A stretch of DNA of 64,000 bases from Taxillus chinensis (taxonomy: Eukaryota > Streptophyta > Magnoliopsida > Santalales > Loranthaceae): NCBI GenBank assembly GCA_023512835.1, contig CM042090.1:47633321-47697320 (forward strand). Reading direction: 5' to 3'. The notes beneath the pieces are model-generated. The model searched no databases and was not told the origin of the DNA. It saw nothing but the letters and a program-made list of their open reading frames with translations. A program made the translations under genes and the position numbers. Positions within the stretch are counted from its first letter, which is position 1. Each line of letters opens with the position of its first letter. Shown one piece after another: positions 52,359-64,000 of this stretch.

Positions 52359-54612
52359 TGTCACGCCCCAATTTCCTTCCCCCTGGAAATGGGTAATGAC
52401 TACCCATGCCCGCACCCGAAGGGTCAAGGGTTTGGTGTAAACACCAAAGTGAGGACACCTACCGCGGGTGCTGTCCTATCCCTGTACCACAAGTCAACAT
52501 GCCAAGGGGCATGTACCTGTTTCCATGCCAAGCACACCACCACAATATATATATATATACATACAGTATTCACAACACAATACATCAATTACGTTGCTCA
52601 GAGGCTTCCAGCCCTTTTACAACCCACTAGGGAACAAGCTCCCAATAATAATATCAGGGTACACAGTTCAAACAAACAGAATCTCAAATACAACGAAATA
52701 ACCAAATGTATATAAGGCCATACAGCCCCAGCAGCCTACCAACTCAGCTCTTCTGCCTATCGCCTGCTAGGTCCTGCAAAGAACAGTTCATAGGAGGGGT
52801 GAGCACACCACAGCTCAATAGGGATCAAGTCTCTCCAGTCCCGTCCCACTCTAAGACTATGCATGTCAAGTGGATGCATGTGCTCGTGTAGTGACTTGAG
52901 CTAAAACAACAACCATCACCCAGTAAACACACCTCATACCTTTACCTACACAGGAGGGCAGAGGACACCCCGCCACCACGGCGACGTGACATGCCACACC
53001 AGGCAAATGTGAATCTCATCTCAAGGGGTACAGTATAATGACTGTCCCATACTCAGCTCAATCCCCGCGTTTCTGGGGTCCTCAACATACACATTTCAAC
53101 ATATATAACTCAACAAACATAACTCAACAAACACAGTACAAACATGCAACTCATTTAGCATACAAAAAACTTAACTCAGAATGTAAAACAACAGATAGTC
53201 TCAGAACAATCACATCATTTCATATAACATTATCTAACTCCTCCTGGTCCCTAAAGTCCACACATTTCTCACACTCATAGTCTGGATCATAAACAACCTT
53301 TCAAAGGAAGCTTATCCACCTCAAGAGGAGCCCAAAACAAGTTGCACGTGACAACCTATTGTCGCGGGTAGAGGCAAATTAGCTCCAAACATCATTCTAA
53401 CCATCCCAGAAGGTTCAGGGACGATTTTTAGCCAAAAACAAGGTTGCACATGAAAAGGTCATTCCCACGTGCAGGGGTATTTCAACTCCTATGCCTCTAA
53501 GGAAGCTCCACCTAAAATTTGGGGCAATTTGGAGCAAGAATGAATCTGCAAGTAAAAAAGGCATTCTCACGTGCAGACTCCAAAACCTTCCTTTTGTCAT
53601 TATAATCATTTTTCCCTAAAGGACCAACCTCAAATTCATTTTAGTTGAGGAGTTATTGAGATTCTAAGTTCGTAAACAGGGTCTAAATCCAACTCTGACC
53701 TCACCCTCATTTTGATTTCCCAATACCAGAGGCCTTAGCCAAACCAGGTACAGGGTTTTCCCAAAATTTTTCATCTAAATAATCTGAAGACAATGGGTAT
53801 ACAAATGACCCATAACCCAAAAAGTACAAATAATCTCACACAAAAATTCTGAAATTTAGAAAACTCAGACAAAAACCCCAGATCATCCATAGGCTCAAGG
53901 TGAGATTTAGAAACTCAATATATATATATATATAAAATCTCTTCTCAACATCCCAAATCATCACATAAATTTTATTTTCTAGAAATCTGTAAGAGAGAGA
54001 CGGCAAAGAGACAAACTTGAAATCCCTACCTCGTATTGCAGAAAAAGAATTTTTCCAGGAATTAGCTTCCAGCCACCAGAAAAGATCCTTGATTGCTGGA
54101 AATCTCCCTTCCAGCCTCCGGATCGTCTTCTCCTTCTCTTCCTCAGGCCTCAGGCCTCTTTCCCTTGGCCGGAATTTGCAGATCCCCCCCCCTCTCTCTC
54201 TCTCTCTCTCCCTGGGTCGGCTGCCAACAATGAGTAGGGTTTGGTATCTCCTTTTGTTTTCTCCTCTTTTTTTTTATTATTTTGTTTTTAATAGAAGCCC
54301 AAGACCAAAAACAACCCAACAGTGGTTAAGTGAACCCAAGAAGATAGGCAAAACAGCCCACTCTCTCATATTGGGTTTTCCTTTGAAGGGACACCCAAAG
54401 CTCAAAATACAAACCCATATAATTTAAAAGGGAATATAAAATTATTTGTGAAATCTCGAAAATACCCCTCAGGGCCTCAAATCCCAAATGTAGTCCAAGT
54501 ACAGTCAAAATTCTCTATTTGATGAGCACATCATTGTGCTGATATTCATTTATTAAAATAAGGTTTCTAACTCAAGGCTATCTCCAAGGCCCCTCAAATA
54601 CGGGTCCTTACA
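52359..54612 (-). repeat. Tekay-type 3' LTR
   Basis: Plus strand TGTCACGCCCC to GGGTCCTTACA, 2254 bases. It contains a TA run (52546-52562) and a CT run (54190-54213). Confidence 0.88.
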
Positions 54613-54640
54613 TCCTCTCCCCCTTAAAGACTTTTCGTCC
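54613..54640 (-). promoter_or_regulatory. Tekay-type polypurine tract
   Basis: AAGTCTTTAAGGGGGAGAGGA on the minus strand abuts the LTR start TGTAAGGACC; seen as TCCTCTCCCCCTTAAAGAC on the plus strand. Confidence 0.85.
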
Positions 54641-54776
54641 TCGAAAAAAAAACGCGTAATGAAAGGAAACAACAAGCACAACCAATGAATAGACCACTAA
54701 CACAAATGAATACACTCATCAAACAACCAGTTAGACAAGTACCTGACTATGTTGATGTTTGCCTTCCTCCCTCCCT

Positions 54777-57452
54777 TCAGGGTTGTTCGTCCTCGAACAG
54801 GTCAGGGTAGTGAGCACGCATCTCAGTCTCACATTCCCAAGTCTCTTCCTCCATACCTCGGTGTTTCCACAACACCCGAACCAACAGAATAGTCTTACCT
54901 CGTAGCTGCTTCACGCGCCTATCCAAAATGCGGATTGGTGCCTCAACAATCGTCACATCCTCCCCAATATCCAGTGTACTCCAATTCAGCACATGTGTGG
55001 GATCTGGGTGGTATTTCCGCAACTGGGATACATGGAAAACATCATGAACTCTGCTCAAACTGGGAGGTAATGCCAACCTATAAGCAACAGGTCCAACTCT
55101 GCTCAAAATCTCGAACGGTCCAATGTATCGTGGAGATAACTTGGATCCCTTTCCAAATCTCTTATGCCCTCTCCGTGGAGAAACACGAAGAAACACATGG
55201 TCTCCAACCAAAAACTCCAATGGTCTGCGTCGGCGATCCGCATAAGACTTTTGTCTACGCTGGGCCATAAGAAGGCGCTGCCTAATCAGTTGGACTTTTG
55301 CCGTAGCCTCTTGGAACAATTGAGGTCCCAACATAGCGACCTCTCCAGCTTCTGCCCAACACAATGGAGACCGACAAGGTCTGCCATACAATGCCTCAAA
55401 CGGGGCCATCCCAATAGAAGCCTGGTAACTATTATTATAGGCAAACTCGACCAAAGGAAGGTGAGAAGCCCATGATCCCCCAAAATCAAGCACACAAGCT
55501 CTCAACAAGTCTTCCAACGTTTGAATGGTCCTCTCTGACTGACCATCAGTCTCAGGATGGAAAGCAGTACTCAAATTAAGCCGCGTCCCCAATGCCTCTT
55601 GCAAACCATTCCAAAACCGAGAAGTGAATCGTGCATCTCTGTCTGAAACGATAGGCAAAGGCACTTCATGCAATCGCACAATCTCATCAACATACAATTG
55701 GCTCAACGTTCCAATGGAGTCTCACTCCCGAATAGCCAAGAAATGGGCCGATTTAGTCAATCGGTCTACAATGACCCAAATCATATCCTTCCTCCCAGAA
55801 GTGGTAGGAAGTCCTGTCACAAAATCCATGGAAATATGCTTCCACTTCCACTCAGCCACAGGCAATGGCTGTAACTGACCAGCAGGTCGTTGGTGCTCCG
55901 CCTTTACTTGTTGACAAGTAAGGCACCTGGAAACAAACTCTGCTATACACCTCTTCAGTCCTGGCCACCAGAACTGTGTGCGCACGGCATGATACATCTT
56001 AGTTCCTCCTAGATGCACAGCCAAACGGAAATGATGAAACTCCCTCATTACATCCTCGCGTAAGGAGGGCGGTACTATCAAGCGCCCCTGAAATCTAAGC
56101 TCATGCTCAGTTCCTTCTGTCCATTCCTCAGACAGTTCACCAGCCTCTATTTGGGCCCGGATCACTTCACAGTCCACGTCCCCCAACTGTCCCTCACGGA
56201 CACGCTGGTATAACTCTGGCATTACAGCAATGGAACATAGGACTGCTTCCCCACTGCTAAACTCAGGCTGTACCTGTAGCACTGCTAATTGTTCCATCAT
56301 TTTCCATTCTCTCATGGAAACTTCAGCTTTTCCCTTCCTACTCAGTGCATCTTCAACTACATTCCCCTTTCCAGGTGTGTAGGAGAGTGTAAAGTCAAAC
56401 ATCTGCAAGTACTCCACCCATCTCCTCTGTCTCAAATTCAGATCCCTCTGGGTGAAGATGTACTGTAGGCTCTTGTGGTCGGTGTATACTACAAATTTCT
56501 CCCCCAGCAAGTAATGTTGCCACGACTTCAAGGCAAAGATAACTGCTGCTAATTCCAGATCATGCGTTGGGTAATTCTGCCCATGGGGCTTAAGCTGTCG
56601 TGAGCCATAAGCTATGACTTTGTGTTCCTGCATCAGAACACACCCCAATCCAACTCGGGACGCATCACAATACACCTCGTAAGGCACTCCATCCCGTGGT
56701 AGACTCAAAACTGGTGCAGTAGTCAAACGAGTCTTCAATTCCTCAAAAGCTTGCTGACACTTGTCTGTCCACTCAAATTTAACTCCTTTTCGTGTCAGGG
56801 CTGTCATCGGTGCTGCTAACCGAGAGAACCCTTCCACGAAACGCCTGTAATATCCTGCCAGACCCAAGAAACTACGGATCTCAAAAACATTTGTGGGCCT
56901 TTTCCAAGATGATACAGACTCAATCTTGGTTGGGTCCACTCTAACTCCCTCGGTAGATACCACATGCCCAAGGAAATGCACATTTTGCATCTAGAAGTTA
57001 CACTTGCTAAATTTAGCATACAACTGGTGGTCCCGGAGCGTCTGCAACACCACAATCAAATGCTCCTCATGCTCCTCTCGGGTCCTTGAGTATACAAGGA
57101 TGTCATCAATAAATACCACCACAAAGGAATCTAGGTACGGGGCAAATACCTAATTCATCAGGTGCATGAACATCGCCGGTGCATTCGTGAGCCCGAAAGG
57201 CATCACTAACCACTCATAGTGCCCATATCTACACCTCAAAGCAGTCTTAGGAATATCCTCGCTCCTGACCCTCAACTGATGATACCCAAAACGCAAATCA
57301 ATCTTTAAAAACCATTGTGCCCCACTCAGCTGGTCAAACAGATCATCAATCCTCGGCAAAGGGTATTTATTCTTTACTATCACTTGGTTCAACTTTCGAT
57401 AATCAATGCAGAGTCGTAGTGAACCGTCTGCCTTTTTAGCAAACAAGACTGG
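54777..57452 (-). pseudogene. Tekay-type pol (RT, RNase H, integrase, chromodomain)
   Basis: RT begins inside [20 protein letters not shown], with [26 protein letters not shown] and the active-site FIDDILVYS near 57080-57110. RNase H has [15 protein letters not shown] and [16 protein letters not shown]. Integrase has the HHCC segment [20 protein letters not shown] and core ADGQSERT-type text (HPETDGQSERTIQTL). The C-terminus (VLWKHRGMEEETWECETEM) resembles a chromodomain, which in this group guides insertion to heterochromatin. Three in-frame stops (about 57148, 56992 and 55721) are the only breaks seen. Confidence 0.92.
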
Positions 57453-58680
57453 TGTTGGATCAAGCCCAGAATTTGGATAATGCTGATAAAGCCTTATGTA
57501 ATTTGATCTGAGATCTTTTGTGTTTCTTTGATCATTCCAGAAGATATGTTATTAATCTGGAGATACACTTGTGAGAGCAAAGCTAAGGATAGGATACATA
57601 ATCCTGATCCGGACAAGAGTGAGTGTCGTCAAACACTTGGTAAATAACCAAGTCTTTCATACATACGGAGTAAGGAAGTATTGATGCGGAATAAGGACCC
57701 GAGTCTTTATTCGACAGAGTAAGGAAACTAGATGCCGGGTAAGGAATCCGGGCCACTCACTCATATGGAGTAAGGATGGCTAGTACGGAGTAAGCCATCC
57801 AGTCCTTTAAACTCATACGGAGTAAGGATGGCTAGTACGGAGTAAGCCATCCGGTCCTTTAAACTCATACGGAGTAAGGAACTTACATACGGAGTAAGGA
57901 ACTTACATGCGGAATAAGGAAGCGCTGATATGGAATAAGCACTCCGACCTTCTCATTCACACGGAGTAAGGAAGCGCTGACACGGACTAAGGATTCCAGT
58001 ACCAAATAGATACGGAGTAAGCAATCACTGACACGGAGTAAGGTTCCAAGCTTCATTAGCAACGGAGTAAGAAAAATTACACCAGACCAAGAAGATGCTA
58101 CTTCAAACTACCGCATTTAAAGTTATCAGCTCGTGGTGTCCCGATGTAAGACAAACTCGTTGAAAACCTGAAGAATCTTACACGTGGATCACCCGGATAT
58201 GTGGACACAACCTTAATTATATTTGGGAACTCACAAAGGCACTTATACTCTTCAAGCCCAAGTTCTTGAGCTCCACAAACCGCAACAGTCAAGGCAGAGA
58301 GATTACCGAGGAATAGTTAGTGCTGAACGTATTCCGGAACTACAAGTTCCAAGGTTGTCTCTTAGGAATGTTTGTGTAAATATTCATACTTGTACATTTG
58401 TGTGCAAGAGCGAACGAGCCTGAATTAACCCTGTGTATGCACAAGAGCTTAAAGATATAATCTAGGCTAGTGTGTGAATCCTTTTGTAAACAGAGTGTAA
58501 GAGAGTCTTGCTTCTATTTTATTGTAATTATCTCTTGATAATAAAACAAAATACTTCCACTATCTGGTTATCTTCCACAGTGATTCTATCACTTAACTAG
58601 ATAAGTGTGGTGTCTTAAGAGATTAAAAAGAGTTTCGATAAGAGCCTATTCACCCCCCTCTAGGCTCCAAGGGACCATCA
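57453..58680 (+). repeat. Sirevirus 4 5' LTR
   Basis: TGTTGGATCAAGCCCAG to GGGACCATCA (last bases mutated from CCAACA), 1228 bases. CGGAGTAAGGA array at about 57660-58060, including a near-perfect tandem duplication of about 57 bases at 57765-57880. Confidence 0.92.
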
Positions 58681-58681
58681 A

Positions 58682-58698
58682 GTGGTATCAGAGCAAGT
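58682..58698 (+). promoter_or_regulatory. Primer binding site of Sirevirus 4
   Basis: TGGTATCAGAGCAAG, a perfect initiator-Met-type primer site directly after the LTR. Confidence 0.92.
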
Positions 58699-58741
58699 CT
58701 ATTTGTTCAAAAGTAGAGATCCCACTCTTTTACTCTAAGCA

Positions 58742-61041
58742 ATGGCCAAAGAAAGCAGTATGTTATTCAACACTCGCCTTAACTCCGGAGGTGCACAAGA
58801 GCCCATCCCGAATCGAAGCAGCAGTGAAAACGTCGACCCACCTCAACCTGCTGCTACCGCTGCTCCTCTACCATGGAGTTCTGGTTTTACTCTGCAAAAC
58901 CGCCCAAATTCACACCTGAGCTTTTCTCCCAGTGGAAAGCTCGCATGAAGATGTTTATGGTATGCCATGATCATCTCATGTGGCCATGTCTTCATCAGGA
59001 GATTCCAATTCCGATGACTATCGGAGAACATGGAGTTAGGAGGCCAACGACGGATGCCGAACTTACCAACGATGAAAGAGCCTGGCAGTGCGCTAGTGAA
59101 AAGGCTCTGGCTTATGTTACATCGTCTTTGGATTCCGAGGCTTTCACGGACGTCCAGGGCTGCACGTCAGCAAAAGCTGTTTGGGATAAACTGACAATCC
59201 TCTATGAGGGTAGTCAGTCCCAGATGCAAAATGTGATATCTGCTCTCAGACAGAATTTTGAGAGTTTCAATCACAAAACTGGCGAATCCCTTGAAAGCAT
59301 CTATCGGAGATTCGGCAAGCTCATTCTAGAGCTAAAAACTGTTAATGAGCACTACACTCAGTCTCAAATCAATGACAAGTTCTTTTGATCCTTGCCGGAT
59401 CGCTACTACTCTAAGCAGCTCCAAATGCAAGCTGACAAAAACTGGCCGTTTACTGCCCTTGAGGAAATATATGGAGAGCTTCGGACTCATGAGGTCAAAT
59501 TCAGATACATTGACCGTGATGAGAAAATAGCTCGGAAAGAAAAAGGGGTAGCTCTCAAAGCTACGGAATGCTCTAGTAATCATCAAGAGGATGATACGGA
59601 TGAGTCAGAGAATTCTGACTCAGACGCAGAAGAGGAAATAGCTCTTCTTGTCAATTCCTTTGAACGATTCCTTCGGAAAAGTAGAAAAGGATTCAGAAGA
59701 GGCTCCTCATCATCCAGAAGGAAGGAATGATCGGAGTTGAGCTCCCATGAATGCTTTAATTGTGGGAAACCCGGTCACTGGGCCAAGGAATGCAGATCCA
59801 AATCTAAGACGGCAGAGAAAAGTGACAAGGTTACTCCTCGACGTACCACCTCAGACAACAGCAAGAACAAGAGGAAGGCGTTCGTGACAAAGTACATCAG
59901 TGGCTCGGAAGAAGAGGAGGAATCCTCGGATGATGAGCCAACTCCTAAGCCGAACGTCTGCCTCATGGCAAATACTGAGGTACCTTCTATCTTTGAGCTC
60001 ATGAGTACATTAGAATCTCTTACTACTGTATGTGATCATGAAAAGAATGAGAGACTAATAATTACTCAAATGTACAAAGATATGGAAAGTCAGAATAAAC
60101 GTCTTGAATTTACTATTACTAGACTTGAAAAGGACATAGCTGACTTCAGAGGAAAAGAAGCTTGGTATCACGATCTAAGAGCTGAAAATCATATGCTAAA
60201 TACCAATCTTTCAGGCCTAAAAGTTATAGTAAAAAGACTCGAGAATGAACTTGAACAGGAAAGGGAAATAAATCGTAAGTGGCTTAAATCCGGGGAAATA
60301 ACCTCTACATTTAGGACTGATCCGGATAATATTCGAGTCAAACCTGGCCTAGGCTCCGAATCATCAACCTCCAATGCTAAAGCTACTGAGTGTCCTCCGG
60401 ATTTCACTCCAAAACTAACCAACTTATATCCTGTTAGTACATCTAAACTGTTGGATGGTTTCATTTCAGGTGGCACCATAGTTTATGACTGTGGAGTGGA
60501 GGTTGTTACTGCACTTCCCGAAGTAGTAGCACCCGTAACTAATGATGAAGGGAAGGCTGCTGCAGTTAAAGCCAAAATTGTAGCACCCAAAAAGAAAGGA
60601 AAGGCTAAGGCTGACGCATCTAGGGCCAAGAGCGCGTCACCCAAACGTAATGGATTAGGCCACAGGGAACAGAGTAGAAAGTCTGTAAAATCTAAGAGAC
60701 CTGTATCCCCTGTTTGTACTTCGCATTATAGTGTCTATTCCATTTGTAGGGAAATGGGTCATTATCACTATGAATGTTGGAGTTTATCTGATAATTGGCT
60801 TTGTAATCAAATTCATACCAATAAAGATCTGTTTAATAAAAAGGTTTCTTCAAGCAAAATAAAATCTAAACCACAAAGGAGTGTCTCTCCCAAGAAAACC
60901 CAAATAAAAGAGGCAGCTAACACTAACAAGTTAAAGTCAACTTGGAGAGCTAAAAGTCCTTGCAAAATCAAATCCGAAACTGTTGACATTACTGCTGCTC
61001 TCTCTAACCGCCCGAAACAAGTTTGGGCACCAAAAGTGTAA
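58742..61041 (+). pseudogene. Sirevirus 4 gag
   Basis: MAKESSMLFNTRLNSGG start, then a frame change near 58870 into the capsid core (FTPELFSQWKARMKMFMVC to SQSQMQNVISALRQNF). Stops lie near 59386 and 59728. From 59737 the frame is open for 434 codons: knuckle CFNCGKPGHWAKEC, acidic stretch, coiled coil, second cluster CREMGHYHYEC, and a basic Ser/Lys-rich tail. The terminal TAA at 61039-61041 follows RPKQVWAPKV and is in frame with pol. Confidence 0.9.
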
Positions 61042-64000
61042 ACGGTTGTCTTTCAGGAGCATCTCTGGAATGCATTGCCGGATCACTTGAAGTTAAAGAT
61101 CAATCAAAGCAAGTGAATCCACGATAGTGGATGCTCCGGACATATGACGGGTGATCAGACTCTACTTGTAGAAGTTAATGTAAAACGAGGTCCATCCGTT
61201 TCATATGGTGACAACAGCAAAGGTAAGACTGTCGGGTATGACACTTTAACTAACGGCTGTGTATCAATCACTAGAGTTGCACTAGTCGAAGGTTTAAAGC
61301 ATAATTTACTAAGTGTCAATAATTTATGTGACAAAGGATTTACTGTTTCCTTTATGTCCAACACCTGTACAGTAAGAGAAAACTTATTCGGAGATGTTAA
61401 GTTATCCGGATCAAGAGATGGGGACATATACTCAGTGGTCTTAAGAAATAATTCTTTTGACCCCGTATGCTTCCTCACTAAAGCTTCAGATGAAGATAGT
61501 TGGTTATGGCACAAGCGATGCGCACATTTAAACTTTAAGACATTGTTTAAATTAGCATCACTTGATCTTGTCACTGGTCTACCTAAACTCAAATTCTCCA
61601 GAGACACTCTCTGTCGAGAATGCCAACTGGGCAAACAGACCAAACATAGCTTTAAGAGCAAATCAGTTAATTAAAAAACTGCTCCTCTACAACTTCTTCA
61701 TATGGACCTCTGTGGTCCTATTTCTGTTCCTTCTCTGGCTGGTGCGAGATATACCCTTGTGGTTATCGATGATTTCACCAGATACACATGGGTGATGTTC
61801 CTGAAATCAAAGGATCAAACTTTTGAGCATCTTGTAGATCTTTTCAACTGGATAAGCAACTCACAAGGACTGAGCATAAAGTGCATCAGGAGTGATCATG
61901 GTACAAAATTTGATTTTTCAGAAATGAGATCATATTGTTCTGAATAGGGCATACATCATGACTTCTCTGCGCCCAGAACTCCACAACAAAATGAGGTAGC
62001 TGAGCGCAAGAATCGTACCTTAGTTGAGGCTGGTAGATCTATGTTAGCAGGGGCAATGCTTCCTCTCAGTCTATGGGCTGAAGCTGTGTCCACTGCCTGC
62101 TATGTTCAGAACAAAACTCTAATAAATAAATCTACCATGAAAACACCCTATGAGATGTGGAGAGGACGAAAACTCTCAATTTCACATTTTAGAGCTTTTG
62201 GGTGTACGTGCTATATATTGATAAATGGCAAAGAGACCCGGAATAAATTTGAACCAAAATCTGATGATGGGATTTTTGTCGGGTACTCATTACATAGCAA
62301 GGCTTATCGGGTCTTCAATAGAAAACTTTTTAAAGTTGAAGAATCTATCCATGTGACTTTTGATGAAGCTAATCTTGATTGGTCAAAAGTTGCTTCTTCA
62401 AGTTCTAATGTGCAGGTCCTGGACAGCAACATCGATTATTCGAAGTTTATGAATGTTCCTGTTACACATTCTGACCAACCACATGGCATCAGTGAGGCAC
62501 AAAGAAATTATATGGATGATGCTACGGATGACTCGGACTCAGGACTACCATTAAGCTCCGGACATACTCCTACGGTTACCCAAAATTCCGGAGCACCTTC
62601 AAGTCCGTCCGGACCAGTTAACACTGAAAGAAACAGTGTTGAAGAACCACCAAGTTCTACCGTACCTTCTAATACGAAAACATCTAGTCCGGACGAAGCT
62701 CAACCAGCAGATACACCTGAACCACCTAATCTGGCAGAGCTTCAAATTGTTCAAGATCATCCATCACATGCACAGAATTACAGATGGACCCGAAACCATC
62801 CCTCAGATCAAGTGATTGGTGATCCTACTGTTGGTGTAAGAACAAGAGCAGCCACCTCCAACATGAGTCTTTACTTGTGTTTTCTATCTCAAATAGAACC
62901 AAAGGTGGTAGATGAAGCTCTTCAGGATTCGAATTGGATAGAAGCCATGCAAGAAGAGTTGAATCAATTTAAGAGAAATAATGTGTGGACTTTAGTACCA
63001 AGGCCTAAGTCTCAGCAAGTCATTAGAGTTAAATGGGTGTTCCGGAACAAGCTTGATACGGATGGAATAGTAATCCGGAAGAAAGCCAGACTGGTAGCCA
63101 AAGGATATCGTCAAGAAGAAGGAATAGACTATGATGAGACCTTTGCTCCAGTAGCAAGACTTGAGGCAATCTGAATGTTTCTGACGTATGCTTCATATGA
63201 AAACTTCATAGTTTATCAAATGGACGTCAAGAGCGTATTCCTGAATGGAGATCTTCAAGAGGAGGTTTACATAGAACAACCTCCCGGTTTCATTGAACCT
63301 AAAGCAGGACATCTAGTCTACAAACTTCGGAAAGCTTTATATGGTTTGAAGCAAGCTCCAAGAGCTTGGTACGACACACTGTCAGAATTCCTACTTGCTC
63401 ACAACTTTCAAAAAGGGAAGATAGACACCACCTTATTTCTACGAAAAGAGAAAGGACACCCTCTAATCGTACAGATAAGGACACCTTATTTCCGGATCAA
63501 CGAATCCGAAGCTTTGTGAAGAGTTTGCTAAGTTGATGACAGGCAAGTTTGAGATGAGCATGATGGGAGAACTGTCCTACTTCCTCGGAATAGAAGTTAA
63601 ACAAATGAAGAAAGGAATCTTCATTAATCAAGCTAAGTACACTCGCGATGTTATTAAGAAGTTTGGTATGGAAGGTTCATCTCCCGTCAAAACTCCCATG
63701 CCTGTCAGTGCCAAGTTAGATCCTGATGTGGACGACATATCAGTAAATGTGACTGACTACAGAGGGATGATAGGATCCTTGCTATATCTTACAGTAAGTC
63801 GCCCAGACATTATGTTTGCAACTAGCATCTGTGCACGATATCAGGCGAATCCCAAGGAGTCACATATGCTTCATGTTAAACGGATATTAAGGTATCTCAA
63901 GGGAACGATGAATTTGGGACTCTGGTACCCAAAGGAGTCCAACTTCACCTTATCCTGGATACTCGATGCCGACTTATTTGGATGTCGCATCGACAAGGAA
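61042..64000 (+). pseudogene. Sirevirus 4 pol (partial, RT active site lost)
   Basis: Protease DSGCSGHMTGD near 61125-61155, with a stop just before it. Pre-integrase [14 protein letters not shown] near 61610-61650. Integrase MDLCGPISVPSLAG to SDHGTKFDF, where D..E has changed near 61905. RT text runs from 62930. Stops occur near 61671, 61945 and 63172. Near 63470-63495 the bases that should encode YVDD are replaced by a shorter, out-of-frame stretch, after which the frame continues elsewhere. RNase H begins before the window ends. Confidence 0.9.

Larger units (their letters stand above)
52359..57452 (-). mobile_element. Tekay/Del-type chromovirus Gypsy, 3' half
   Basis: Minus-strand 3' LTR (54612-52359), polypurine tract and pol with a C-terminal chromodomain-like segment. 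The LTR ends GGGGCGTGACA, typical of Tekay-type elements. At 57453 a Copia LTR interrupts the reverse transcriptase, so the 5' half lies beyond the window. Confidence 0.9.
57453..64000 (+). mobile_element. Sirevirus element 4: 5' LTR, gag, pol (runs off window)
   Basis: A plus-strand member inserted in the Tekay RT. LTR 57453-58680, primer site, gag 58742-61041, pol from 61042. The likely left target duplication is ACTGG (57448-57452); the partner copy and the 3' LTR are outside the window, as is its ORF3, if present. Confidence 0.92.

Noticed and set aside
58682..58698. Possible tRNA gene fragments at the TGGTATCAGAGC sites
   Set aside because: These are primer binding sites next to LTRs and no tRNA cloverleaf surrounds them.

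Overview
This is a stretch of plant nuclear genome. The supports are an intron-containing serine carboxypeptidase-like gene with plant-type splice sites, plus several plant LTR-retrotransposon lineages (Sirevirus-type Copia, Athila, Tat/Ogre and chromodomain Tekay/Del Gypsy) with their characteristic primer binding sites. It is probably a flowering plant; I cannot name the species. No tRNA, rRNA or CRISPR locus was found.

Layout: 1-2358 is a decayed Copia element (+). 2497 to about 4090 is a short, non-coding two-LTR element. 4380-10253 (-) is the only cellular gene, a serine carboxypeptidase-like (SCPL) protein of about 517 residues in eight exons, with an old Copia integrase fragment in intron 3. 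10254-11163 holds its upstream region and a small repeat-bearing block. From 11164 to the end everything is nested retrotransposons. A non-autonomous Tat/Ogre-like element (-, 11164-41546) was split by an Athila-like element (+, 20593-40758, target duplication CGATC). That one was split in turn by a nearly complete Sirevirus-type Copia element (-, 23101-36203, duplication GTATG). A related Sirevirus (+) starts at 41547 inside the Tat LTR. Its gag is broken by a 3.2-kb solo LTR (43405-46621, duplication CATAC), then cut at 47308 by a minus-strand sister element (LTR 47308-48735). That sister is cut at 52359 by a Tekay-type Gypsy (-), whose reverse transcriptase is broken at 57453 by a further plus-strand Sirevirus that runs off the window.

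The most interesting feature is a third ORF in the Sirevirus elements, lying between pol and the 3' LTR. It joins an N-terminal transposon/envelope-like domain, an Ala/Pro/Ser-rich middle and a C-terminal Ulp1 (C48, SUMO-protease-like) cysteine protease domain with recognisable His, Asp, Gln and Cys positions. Two copies in two different elements (24594-27331 and 48882-51610) end about 140-147 bases before the LTR, so it looks like a resident gene of this lineage rather than a chance insertion.

A second unusual feature is a roughly 51-base LTR repeat centred on TTACTCCG(T/C)ATCAG. It occurs in the same orientation relative to transcription in LTRs of both the Gypsy Tat-like family and the Copia Sirevirus family. 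Junctions given to the base were read by eye; similarity statements are visual estimates, not computed alignments.
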